From assembly GCF_052324685.1 (NCBI RefSeq), contig NC_135212.1, forward strand, positions 26,661,915-26,725,914: a DNA stretch of 64,000 bases, given 5' to 3'. The translations under genes were made by a program, and so were the position numbers. Within the stretch, counting starts at the first letter, position 1, and each line of letters begins with the position of its first letter. This document shows, in pieces, positions 41,814 to 51,856 of this stretch. The notes below the pieces were generated by a model. The model did not search any database and was not told the origin of the DNA. It saw nothing but the letters and a program-made list of their open reading frames with translations. The DNA comes from Brachyhypopomus gauderio. Taxonomy: Eukaryota; Chordata; Actinopteri; Gymnotiformes; Hypopomidae.

Positions 41814-41819
41814 TTTATT
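41814..41819 (-). promoter_or_regulatory. mvd: Poly(A) signal of mvd
   Basis: AATAAA on the minus strand about 55 bases after the mvd stop codon. Confidence 0.7.
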
Positions 41820-41871
41820 TATACTTTATAGTCCAAGTCAGATTTGGGTGCTGCATTCAATCCATTCATGC

Positions 41872-44800
41872 TCAGGTACTCTTCTTTGGAAGTCCATCTG
41901 GGCCCAACAGATGAAGGTTTGGGTCCTCCACCATACATGGACCAGGACCAACCTGGAAAAAACATTATTTTCTGGATTTACCATGGTTACAGAAAACTAC
42001 TGTGTTACTCTGTGAGGGAAAATATTAATTATTTCATTCAAAGTTTGTTTTTTTAATTTACTTTCCTTGTTTAGTTTCAATGGTTTTTCTCTGAGAACAT
42101 TTCCTTAAAGGTAAAGGAAGTGCGAGCTGCATACCTTAGTGCTGATGATGTAGCTAATGCCCTCTGGTGCAGTCTCCACCCCAATGGCTCTAATCAGATC
42201 TTCAGAGAGGGAGACACGGCCAATAGGAAGACCTTTCACAAACCTGAAGTGGCAACAAGCACATTCAACACAAAGCTGCAGATCATATCATGGTAACAAG
42301 AAGAAGGGGAAAAAAATACAAAACTGCATGCAATTTAGATATATTCCAACAAACAAGATACAACTCAATAACCTCTCATTGTACATAATTTGGACAACAT
42401 ATAGGATAACTAGGACTTCATAAATAAAATAAATGAATAAATGTTACCTATTCATTGCAGAAACTGAAATAATTTAAAATTGTTATGAAAAAGCTTGATA
42501 AAAACTTACTCGCCACCATTGCATTCCGGAGGAAAAAAGTGTTGAACAACCTCAACAAATTCATGAACATAGTCTTGCAAGGTGTAGATTACGGCGTTAG
42601 GACCAGCATCAAAAGTATACGCCACCTGGAAGATGCAAGAGTGGTACAATACAAATCTACCTTTAGAGGACATTTTTACAGGTGGCATTAAATACTTTGC
42701 TGGACCATTAAAATACTTTACAGAAAGTATGTAAGCTGGACATTACAGAATGTAAGTACAATGACATGCCTTCCTGTCCACTAACACCACAGACTGTGTG
42801 TTGCCTAATGCAATTCACCTCAAGTCATACATGCTGTCCACATGACGAGCAGATGAGCTTTCTAACTGGTCATGGGGATACAGAAAGGGAGCTATAGTAA
42901 AGGTAAATGAATTTTTGATGCACTCCACTAGTGATCACTAGTGTGCAGGTGTGTTCTCACAGCACAGATGGGTAAACGTGGAGGAAAAATTTAAATTGGG
43001 GTCAAAAATACTATTGACAAATATGGCACATTTACATTTTTTTAATAGATAAAGGCCACAAGTACACAACGTGATCAAACAGATCTACAATACACCACCT
43101 TTTTGTTTCTCTGAAGCAAATAATCAGAGAAACAAAAAGGAATCAGAAACATAATTCCCTGTAAAATAATGAACCAGGAAGCTGTACTCACTCTGGTCTC
43201 TTGGTAATGCTGATTGTAGCGATGCACCAGGCTGATGACCTTTCGGGATATGTCATTGAGATAGAATATGGGAGGGTAGGTGTCCAGACAGATGGCATGA
43301 AACTGATTACTGTCCTTCATGGTGAGCTCACCAAAGTCTGCAAAGTTTCGTCTCTGGATAGCACTGATCATTTCCTCCATCCGACCAGGAACTACGCTGT
43401 CTGCTCGGAGCTGTTTGGAAGGGATACAAAACACCACACAAACCACTGAATACAACACATCAAAATTCTGACTTGAAGTCAAGCAAACAGTATATAAAGT
43501 CTGTGTCTCTGTACCTTCAACAGTCTGCTTGTTTCTACACTGGTCTGCATGCCAGAAGTGCTCGCGACAGGCTTCCGCTCTGCACTGACCTGAACACACA
43601 ACAAATACTCATTTCAGTATATATGAATCAAGACTTTCATAAACAAGATTACAAATTAATTTACCAGCTATCCATTAAACAAATAAATGGTATGATGGAC
43701 TCATGAATCAAAGTATTTGTCTTTTGTGTTAAAGGGTGAGAGATAGCACTAAACAAAGTTCAAGAAAAAGTCACAATCAGTTGACACTCACCACCAGGAC
43801 CAGAACTCTGAGCTCCGGCCAGTGAGACTCAGTTTCCACCTGCTCGGCCAGGCTGTCTTTCCCATCCTGCCTCTCGCCCATCTTCCACTGGACAAAGCCC
43901 CCATAGATGCTCCTGCAGGCACTGCCTGAGCCTTGCCGGGCCACCAGGGACAGATCTCCCTCCACTCCAAACAAGCGAGACAGGGAGTACACTGAGGCAG
44001 AAACAAGCAGGTAAACAGCATGTAAATAAACACGGTGAGGAAGCAACAAGCCACGCGCAAACACTTACCCAGGCAGGCACAGCCACGCGCAAACACTTAC
44101 CCAGGCAGGCACAGCCACGCGCAAACACTTACCCAGGCAGGCACAGCCACGCGCAAACACTTACCCAGGCAGGCATAGCCAGCTGCAGAAGACGCCAAAC
44201 CAGCTGCAGTGGGGAAGTTGTTGACAGAACAGACATGGACACGGTGAGATAAGCTGTTTTCAGTGCTAGGATCTCCATCACTTCGCCTTTTCCGTGCTAA
44301 CCGTCGGACTAAAACAAACAAACAAAAAAAAGACAGGAGAACAATAGATTACAAAGAGCTTGTTAGGTGTATTCATTCATATCAGTTTATGGCTACAAAA
44401 AACTATACTGGGTCCTACTCTCTCTAAGGCAAGACTGCAGTCTTGGTTGGTTAATATCTTCCTCTTTGCCATTCAACCAGATACGGTCCTCTTGGAAATC
44501 TCTGCTGCATGCAACAGTTGTGGTTGTTTTAAGCTGATTAGGAAAAAGTGTGAGGCTAAGATCACGATCACCAAACAAGACAGAAACTTAAAAATAATGA
44601 AGTCAAATAAGCACATCACAGGACACATCAGACCCTCTCAGCTCACCTGGTCTTGATGGAGAGTGACACTGAGTGAGGAGTTAACGGGTAGAATCAGCCC
44701 CTCGTCCCGTTTACCCCCTGTGAAAAATAAACTCGTTACATGCAAGCAGTAGGATAAGGTCCACAAGATTAAAAAAATGACAAGATAAGTACTGATCCCA

Positions 44801-44979
44801 GGCAAAAACTCATCACTCCAGACTACGGCGATAGCTGCCTGTACACAAGCGGGAGGTTTGAGTGGTTAATTAGAAGACACTCGTAAGACATACGCACACT
44901 TACAATATTTAATAACCGCAATATTTACAGGCGCAGTGCACGTTATCATTGAGATATTTTGGCTGTTTATCTTCGGCAT
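41872..44979 (-). CDS. mvd: Mevalonate diphosphate decarboxylase (mvd), complete, 10 exons
   Basis: Exons: 44904-44979, 44647-44717, 44419-44533, 44165-44308, 43792-43991, 43515-43589, 43192-43410, 42510-42625, 42135-42243, 41872-41952. Phases close to 402 codons (401 residues; human 400). It starts [20 protein letters not shown] and has [20 protein letters not shown], the GHMP-kinase ATP loop [48 protein letters not shown] and [10 protein letters not shown], where the aspartate of FDAGPN is the catalytic residue in the family. The enzyme turns mevalonate 5-diphosphate into isopentenyl diphosphate with ATP, feeding sterol and isoprenoid synthesis. The start agrees with the human N-terminus around [17 protein letters not shown] 32-bp minisatellite at the exon 4 donor repeats the donor site four times. 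Confidence 0.97.
44053..44180. repeat. 32-bp minisatellite duplicating the mvd exon 4 splice donor
   Basis: Four tandem 32-base units (44053-44084, 44085-44116, 44117-44148, 44149-44180), the last overlapping the end of exon 4. In gene orientation each contains CCTGCCTGG|GTAAGTG, so the true donor at 44164/44165 is followed by three identical copies at 32-base steps. The intronic copies differ from the exon copy by one base (GGCTGTGCC versus GGCTATGCC). Confidence 0.95.
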
Positions 44980-45099
44980 TATGGCTTCTTCATGAAATTA
45001 ATAGTGTCCTGTAGCTAGTTTACAAACGAACGAGCAAAACCGTCTGCACACAAAACCAAACAGCTGCACGCCGACATTGAGGAAGTCGTGGTCCGATAG

Positions 45100-45262
45100 C
45101 AGCGTCTCTGATTGGTTAGTGTTAGACACGAGGCGCAGTTATCCGCCAATCCAGTAGGGCTTTGTGCAGACGCCATTCTGTGTGACCAATCGGTGAGGTC
45201 GGACCATGTCGTAAAGTAAAGCATGAACGGTGTGTCGCTTGACTCCGCCCCTCCCGCCTGAC
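45100..45262 (-). promoter_or_regulatory. mvd: mvd promoter: cluster of CCAAT boxes and a GC box
   Basis: Within 200 bases upstream of the first mvd exon lie three CCAAT motifs in either orientation (ATTGG 45111-45115, CCAAT 45146-45150, CCAAT 45186-45190) and a CCGCCCCTCCCGCC GC box near 45245-45258. Sterol-pathway promoters typically combine NF-Y (CCAAT) and Sp1 sites with SREBP sites; I could not identify a convincing sterol response element by eye. Confidence 0.55.
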
Positions 45263-46216
45263 AGTAGGACGGTGTTGAAAGTTAAAGGAGTTTTTGATTA
45301 AACTGTGAGGTCAAACTTGTGACTTTTCCCTCACATCTACATGCAGAAATATACGCCATGGGAGGGGGACCTAGGCCCAACTAATCTGAGAAAATAAAAC
45401 TAAATTGTATAGTTTGCTTAATATAAACTACCAAAAAGAATAAATATGTGGCTGTATTACTAGTTGACTACCACAGATGTTATTCATAAAAGTTTTCAGT
45501 ATAGTTAAAAAGTGTAGATATACACTTTGCATTATTTCCTGGCCCAAAAAAAAATCCAACTGCTATTTTATGACAATTAACATTACAAACAATATCTTTA
45601 TCTGCAGATTTTAAAACATTGAGGTTTACATTATCTTCATTTCTTCTTTAGTAGTTTTGTATTGGGAGAATATATGAACACAATATTTCTCTGGTTACCT
45701 GTGTTCACGTTCCTGGAAAATGTTAATTTGCACAAGACAAAAAGCAAATAAATATATTCATCTATCTTTAACCCCAGGTACTTTAAGAATATCATGTGAA
45801 AGTTGTGTTTAAGGCTCTTTTTATTATGTAAACAAATGCACATACATGTTAAAAGAAGAATGGGGTTGACAGCTGAATGATGCATGATCCATTCTGATGC
45901 CAATTAAGACTGACTACAGTATTTCTAAGCCAGTCTATTGCGTAGCAATACTGTTACTGCATTTTGAAGCAGTAAAATGCTTCCCCTCCAAAAAAACAAA
46001 ACAGAACAAAAAAGACAAAGAAATCCGGTGAACCGTACTGAAACATGTGATACAACAGATACAGCGTGGATGATGCGTTCCTGTGTCACCATAGGTCTAG
46101 AGTCTCTATCTCAGGTTACTCTCTTTAGGCACAACCTCTGGCTACATACTCTGGTGCGTTTCTAAAGCCAGAATACATTTCCCATATCTTGGCAGCAAGC
46201 TGATCGGTGTCAGTCC
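45263..46216. other. Intergenic mvd-pdcd5, AT-rich, nothing recognised
   Basis: No coding family, element end or RNA gene is visible. The part near 46216 should be the pdcd5 3' UTR. Confidence 0.55.
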
Positions 46217-49179
46217 TCAGTCATCGTCCTCTTCATCCGAATCCATCACACGCCGTCTGTTAAACTGTACGAGGGTAAGGCAACTGGTAAAACATACTTT
46301 TTTTCAAATTCTCAGCTCACATAGTTTAAAGTCTTGGCTGATTACTTACTATATTTGGGATTGAAGATAATTTCCCTAACATGACAAACATTTGATTTCA
46401 TAATTAAACAAGTTACCTTGACTGTTGTCTTTTTCTCTGTTTGTTGACTGACTTTTTCAAGGATCTCGATCAATCCCGTCTCTGAGATCTAAGAAGTGAG
46501 AGAGGATGAATCTTAAATACTGCACACGCATACAGAACATACACACAGAGAAGAGACACGGGAAACAGCCTGTTGATGGGCATGTTCATCTCTCACCTTT
46601 CCACCCAGCTGGCCAAAGCGTGCCATCTGTATGAGGTAATTTTCAACAGCTTTTGCTTTGTCTGGTTTTACGAGTGCCAGATTACTCACTGAAATCAAAG
46701 CAACAATTTTAAAAAGATAAGATTAAAGGGAACACTGCCACCCATTGAAAAATAGCTGTACTGAAAATAGTGGGAAATTGGAGCATATGAATGAACTTGC
46801 ATCTGGCGCGGGCTGACTGATCCAAGACTTGGGCCAATAAGGAGTTTCTCATTTCTGTTTCCCTGTGAGTAACAAAATAAAATAACAGGAGATGTTAAGC
46901 ATGAATGTAAAAGACATTCCAAAGCTAAATTATCTTTCAAATGCTTGAAATTACACAAAACTCCCATGTGTAATTAAAAGTTGCCATTTCAGTTAGTACA
47001 CAAAACACAATCAACACTAATAAAAAATCCTTCTCTACCTATAGAAGATCATCTGTTGAGTGATGTAATTGGGCCATACCTTTGTTTGGCTTCCTGCTGA
47101 TCTTGCTGGTCACTGGAGGAGTTCTACAAAAAGAATTGTTATAAACAATTGTTTAATTTTTCTTATTCCAGCTATTCAGAAAAGTATAAAGCATTTCACA
47201 TATTTAAATGTGCACAATTTGTAAAGCTGCATTATCACTCCAACAGCTTTAAGAGTCAAATGCAAGATACATCCATTAGAAGCCCTGATAGTTATTACAC
47301 TTATAAAACTGCCTTACACCACTGACTGAGGCAATGCAACCTCACTAATAGTTTGCTCTACTGAAAAAATTAGTTTCAAAGAACATTCAGCCTACCCTAA
47401 CACCAGTAGGAACTGTACACATTATAATGCATTCTCTTTATGGTTCCTGACTAATAATCAATCGTTCATTATGATCAACTTCAACTCAGCCATTATGCTT
47501 GTAGGTAAATGAGCCCAGTATCTCTCAAGGTAATATGCTAAGGAATCGATGTTGCCTGTGCAACATTCACCCACACACTACACAGCAGAACTCAGCATCT
47601 CTTCACACTATAACAAGTCCACAACATGTTGCATGTCCTGCAAAAGCTTCTGAATTGGCAGCAGTCTGCCCGCCATCTCCAGGCGCTGCAGGACAGATCA
47701 AGGGAGAAAAATGTTTAAGAGGACAGACTGCTGGTTCATACTGGCAGTAGCAGTCAAAATGTCATTTCATCACACTATGTGGACCAGGCATGTCAAGATC
47801 CAGTTAGATTTACACATGTCTTTCCATGCTGTTGCTATGTTTTTCTTTAATCTTATATTGGGACCCATGTTACCTTATTTAGTTCTGAGTTTTGTGTCAT
47901 AATGGTGCAGGCAGTTTGTATAGTGTGTTTATGGTTTCAGTTTTGAAAATTATTAGTTTTCTATACCTGGGTCGAAACTGATCCTAACAACAGGAATGTC
48001 ATAATTAACAAGAATATTTTATAATTAAGTAAAAAATTATTTTGTTTAAATAGAAGTTTTGACAAAGTCAAAAAGTCTTGATGCAATACACAAATATATG
48101 TAGTACTTTTATGCATTTAAAACCTACAAAGGTGTCAGTCAGGGCCAAAACACTAGAGAAAGGTTGAGAGGAATATTAGTCACTGATTTATTTGTAGGAC
48201 AAATGACCACCAAATGAATTCTTGTCTTAACAGCAGATTATTGTAAGTTCAGTGTGTTCATTCTCTGAACAAGTAAAACATGAGTAAAGGCGTCATGTAT
48301 GACCTTCTTAGGAAACCCACAGTTATGTCTTTTCACGTTTCCATACTTCCATACATACATCTTAATTTCAAATGCAATTATGTCTTAGTAGCTGTGAGTA
48401 AAGGATGAAGTCTTTGCAGGCCTTGGAATGTGAAGAGCTGGAAGAGTCCATGGGTTTATAACGGAGAGCTTTAAAACAGTTTCTTGATACATGAGAAGAA
48501 CCTACTGCTTAACTTGCAAGAGATGTAATAAGCTTTACATTGGGCCAACCAAAATAAGAATCGCCGTTTGTTTTATGGAACACTTTCAGACCATAAGAAT
48601 CGAGGATTTGTCCATTTTAATACTGATGAACGTTGCATTAATAGCATATCTATTTGCATTGCCAGTTGCTGCTAGGACAGCAATGAAGTCTCAAAAACTC
48701 AGTTCAAACTCAGTATTACCGGAGCTTTAGATGCGTATTGAATAAATGTTAGGATTTACGCGTCTGTTTTTTCTACTACACACCAGTTCCTGCTCCTAGA
48801 TAATCCAAAGCACTTCGCTTGATTTCCAGACCATGTTAACAGTGGACAACCGGTGGCAACGCACTGCGATGCTAGCTGGGCTAGCTAACGAGCTTGGGTA
48901 GGTAAGCTGGCTAATTACGTTGCCTGTGTGTGGAAACGTAAAGACTAAACCTGCAACATGCGAGTTTATATAAAAATAAGCTACCTAAGAGCGAATATGT
49001 GTGAGGGCGGTGTGTGCTAACGCTAACTGTCCTGTAACTCTGCGCCTTCGGCCTAAAACGTGCGTCTCCATATATGACCGTGTGTTTGAACTGCTATAAG
49101 TTACCCTGCTTACCCCATGCTTTGCCTGCAGTTCTGCCATACGTTGCCGTCTAATAGCTTCCAATTCATCATCAGCCAT
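46217..49179 (-). CDS. pdcd5: Programmed cell death 5 (pdcd5), complete, 6 exons
   Basis: Exons 49114-49179, 47080-47123, 46801-46862, 46597-46688, 46417-46488 and 46217-46264 add to 384 bases, 127 residues plus stop (human 125). The start [20 protein letters not shown] matches human [73 protein letters not shown] and [15 protein letters not shown] follow. PDCD5 (TFAR19) is a small helical protein of nucleus and cytosol that promotes apoptosis and binds TIP60 and the CCT chaperonin. Exon 3 ends at AGAT|GCAAGT, so intron 3 is of GC-AG type; no GT donor keeps the frame. Intron 1 holds a Penelope-like fragment. Confidence 0.96.
48480..48610 (+). mobile_element. Penelope-like element remnant (GIY-YIG endonuclease fragment)
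   Basis: The plus strand reads [20 protein letters not shown] then EHFQTIRI. This resembles the CxxC...LYIGETKRRL...EHL block of the GIY-YIG domain at the end of Penelope-like elements in fish. Flanking coding sequence is not recognisable, so only a short decayed piece remains, opposite in direction to pdcd5 and inside its intron 1. Confidence 0.6.
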
Positions 49180-50024
49180 TTTCTAATAGTTGTTATGATG
49201 AATATATATATATACGTATAAAAAACTCAGCCCAGGCTCCGCTGAAATGTTTTTACTGTCTGGGCAATACAGCTAGCCAGGCTGTATTAATCACCACCAG
49301 AGTAATCGATCGTTCTACACACCCGGCCTCTTACAGGCATCGACAATTTCTGCCTACCTTTGTTTTTTATTATTTACCCATTCGAAAAGGTGTAGGATGA
49401 ACAGTACTTGCAGTTGGTCAGAAATCCAAGCCGGCACAAATTTGTGTATTTGAAGTGTTGTTCATTTTTCAAGCAGATATGCCTTACTTTGAGATGTGTT
49501 GTCCAAGCACATGCTGTAGACGGTTATTTGTTTAATTTAAAACGTATGTATTTGTTTTATTTGAAATGTGCACGTATGATTTAGCACTTAACACAGTGTC
49601 TCTGTAAATATTTATACTTGCAAATACATCCAAAATAAAGATTAATAAAATAACAAGTAAATTAAATAATTTGCTTGTTTTACTTACACTATTGTTTTTG
49701 AATGTAAACCATATTCTGCTAAGACTGGTGAGAATAATATTCACTCTTGGTCATATTAAAAATACAGTTATGTAAATCTAGAAAGCATCTGTGGCACTAG
49801 GAAGCTCTTATGGGTTTGGTGATAGCAAACACACTCAGTATAATTCTGATCAATAGGTCTGGATAACAGTGTGTACTAAATGTAAATGTGTGTACTGAGA
49901 TGTAAATGCACCAGATATCTCAGTTGTAGATGTGCACCAGGACACATGCACCTTCGTCCAGTCACTTTAGGAATAGTGCTCACCTTTTTAGATAATCAGA
50001 ATGAATGAACACACCACACAATAT
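49180..50024. other. Intergenic urah-pdcd5, includes pdcd5 promoter area
   Basis: Just upstream of the pdcd5 ATG lies a (TA)n stretch with TATACGTATAAAAA (about 49203-49221), which contains TATA-like sequence but could be chance. The rest is AT-rich and unassigned; the part near 50024 is probably urah 3' UTR. Confidence 0.4.
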
Positions 50025-50818
50025 TTAACTTCCTCTGTAGGTGCTATAAGAGAATCGACTCAGGAGAAGGGGGACATGAAACTTCTGGGATGCATCAGTG
50101 ATGGTGAAGACAATCTGTGAGCAGCAAGCAAATGTCAGAAATACTTAAAGGCTGCATATTTATAATTATAATACTAGCACAGACATTTTTTTCCAGTTAG
50201 CCCACCTCAACATACGGATAGAAGCAAGTCTCCCCTAATGCCTCCCAGTAGTGCCCAGTCTCAAAGCGCATCTTATAAGAACCAGGAAGGAAGGCGTCTC
50301 TAGTGATGAGGCTTGGGCAACGTCCGTCATCGTTGGTAGTTCTAGAATGAACAGCTTTGTAAAGGTTGTCATCTTGTCATGCATGTTGAATTTAGTTCTG
50401 TAAGTGATCCTTCCTGGTGTATAGGAAAGCTCTCTTGTTTTACCCTGTTGTTAGGAGTTTCCACATCAGTGAGGAAGGATCCAGGAAGTGTAGACTAATC
50501 CCCATACGGGCTGCTGGTATACCCCGGCCAGTGTTTAGTACATGAGTGGTGAGGGGGCTTGATAGTGGTATAGACATTCCTGCACACTGTGGCACGGATA
50601 TTGTGTTGATTATAATTTATAATCTATATGAAATATATAACTTAATATATTTTGGATGTTGCTAAAACATAACTTTAATCAATCTAAAACATGAATATCA
50701 AAATAAAAGTCAGATTCAACAAAAGTAATGAGATAAGTAGCTTTATGAAGCATTTTGTTAGTCTTACCTTGTTTGCTGCCCAAATATGGTCTTTGATATG
50801 TTGTATCCTGGAACTCAT
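50025..50818 (-). CDS. urah: 5-hydroxyisourate hydrolase (urah), complete, 4 exons
   Basis: Exons 50768-50818, 50444-50586, 50206-50341 and 50025-50114 total 420 bases, 139 residues. The N-terminus [17 protein letters not shown] carries a type 2 peroxisomal signal (R-I-x5-H-I). The core has [54 protein letters not shown] and CFYPYVEIVFTI, and the protein ends YSTYRGS; the terminal YRGS separates this enzyme from its paralogue transthyretin. The conserved histidines (THVLN, KFHVPL) and arginine form the active site in the family. It hydrolyses 5-hydroxyisourate, the product of urate oxidase, in the peroxisome on the way to allantoin. Exon 2 uses the acceptor CCACAG|TGTGCAGG; the next AG downstream would break the frame. 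A hAT element begins 80 bases upstream of the ATG. Confidence 0.95.
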
Positions 50819-50898
50819 CCGTAGTGCTTGTCCTTGCTAGATCTCATCAGGTTTCAAAACGTGCATGTTAATGACTACTGATGTCAGTTAGTAATGAC

Positions 50899-51848
50899 CA
50901 GTGTTGCCATAGTTACTTTGAAACAGTAATCCGACTACTGACTACTTCTTTAAAAAGTAACTCAGTTAAGTTACTGACTACTTGCTTTTAAAAGTAACTA
51001 AGTTAGATTACTTTTAGTTACTTTCAGCAGAGGCTGATCCCCCGCCCCTATAACATGAAAATGACTACCAGTTCTGCCAATACTCACTTTATTGACATGT
51101 ATTTTAACTGGAACATCAAAAATGACACTGGTATTTGTAAACTTTTTCTTGAAATAGACTTACATGTTTTTTAAATAAATAAATAAGACAGTCTTTCTGT
51201 TCAACTCCGCCCACTTACAGGGTTGCCAACTCTCACGCATTGAGACACACGCATTTGACTGTCTTCACACGCTTACACGCCACACTTCCGATATCTCACG
51301 CCGAAAAAAAATCTAGTTTATTTACCTCTGATCCACATCTATGATTCAATGAGTTACTAGTTCGATCTGGCGCCAACCACCGGCGATCTATCGATCGCGA
51401 TATAATACTGAATTTAGTCCATTTTACACCGCCCCGGTAACAATTTACGTTCGCCGCCAAGCCCCGGTTTTTTTTTCAGGTTTGACGTTGTGTTTTTGAA
51501 AGTAGACAGCACTCTGTCGCCAGGACAGAGTGTACAACGGACCTTAATGTTGTCTTCCTTAGCCGAAACAAAATAATGCCTGTATTTCCAGCTGCTAAAG
51601 GCGAACCTCTCCTTCCATCTGACTTTGGCGCCGCAGAGCAGAGATGACAACCGCGTAAGAAACGTGTAGCCAAAAAATAAGAATGAATAAATATAACCTA
51701 CGTTCCCCCGAAATGCAGAAATAGTAACGCACGATGTTTTAGATAAGTAACTTTAATCTGACTACTAGTTTTTAAATAGTAGTTGCGTTAGACTACTCGT
51801 TACTGAAAAAAGTAGTCCGACTACAGTAACGCGTTACGGGCATCACTG
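50899..51848. mobile_element. hAT transposon copy with 8-bp target duplication, upstream of urah
   Basis: The element starts CAGTGTTGCCATAGTTACTT and ends, read inward from the right, CAGTGATGCCCGTAACGCGT; both ends then carry AGTAATCCGACTAC / GTAGTCGGACTAC-like sequence. It is flanked by perfect GTAATGAC at 50891-50898 and 51849-51856, the 8-bp duplication of hAT insertions. Inside, on the minus strand (51475-51650), KYRHYFVSAKEDN and VRCTLCPGDRVLSTFKNTT match the BED zinc finger at the start of a hAT transposase, after which the frame is broken. At 950 bp it lacks the catalytic domain, so it could only be moved in trans. Confidence 0.9.
51224..51475. mobile_element. Dispersed repeat, copy B, nested in the hAT element
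   Basis: Starts CAGGGTTGCCAACTCTCACG and matches 13724-13990 block by block (AAAAATCTAGTTTATTTA, CTATGATTCAATGAG, TAACAATTTA). It lies between the BED-finger frame and the left end of the hAT element and cuts that frame, so it may be a second element inserted into it. Its own right end is not clear. Confidence 0.6.
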
Positions 51849-51856
51849 GTAATGAC

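Noticed and set aside
43777-44128. Overlapping alternative frames in mvd exon 5
   Set aside because: Other frames of a real exon extended through the donor minisatellite.
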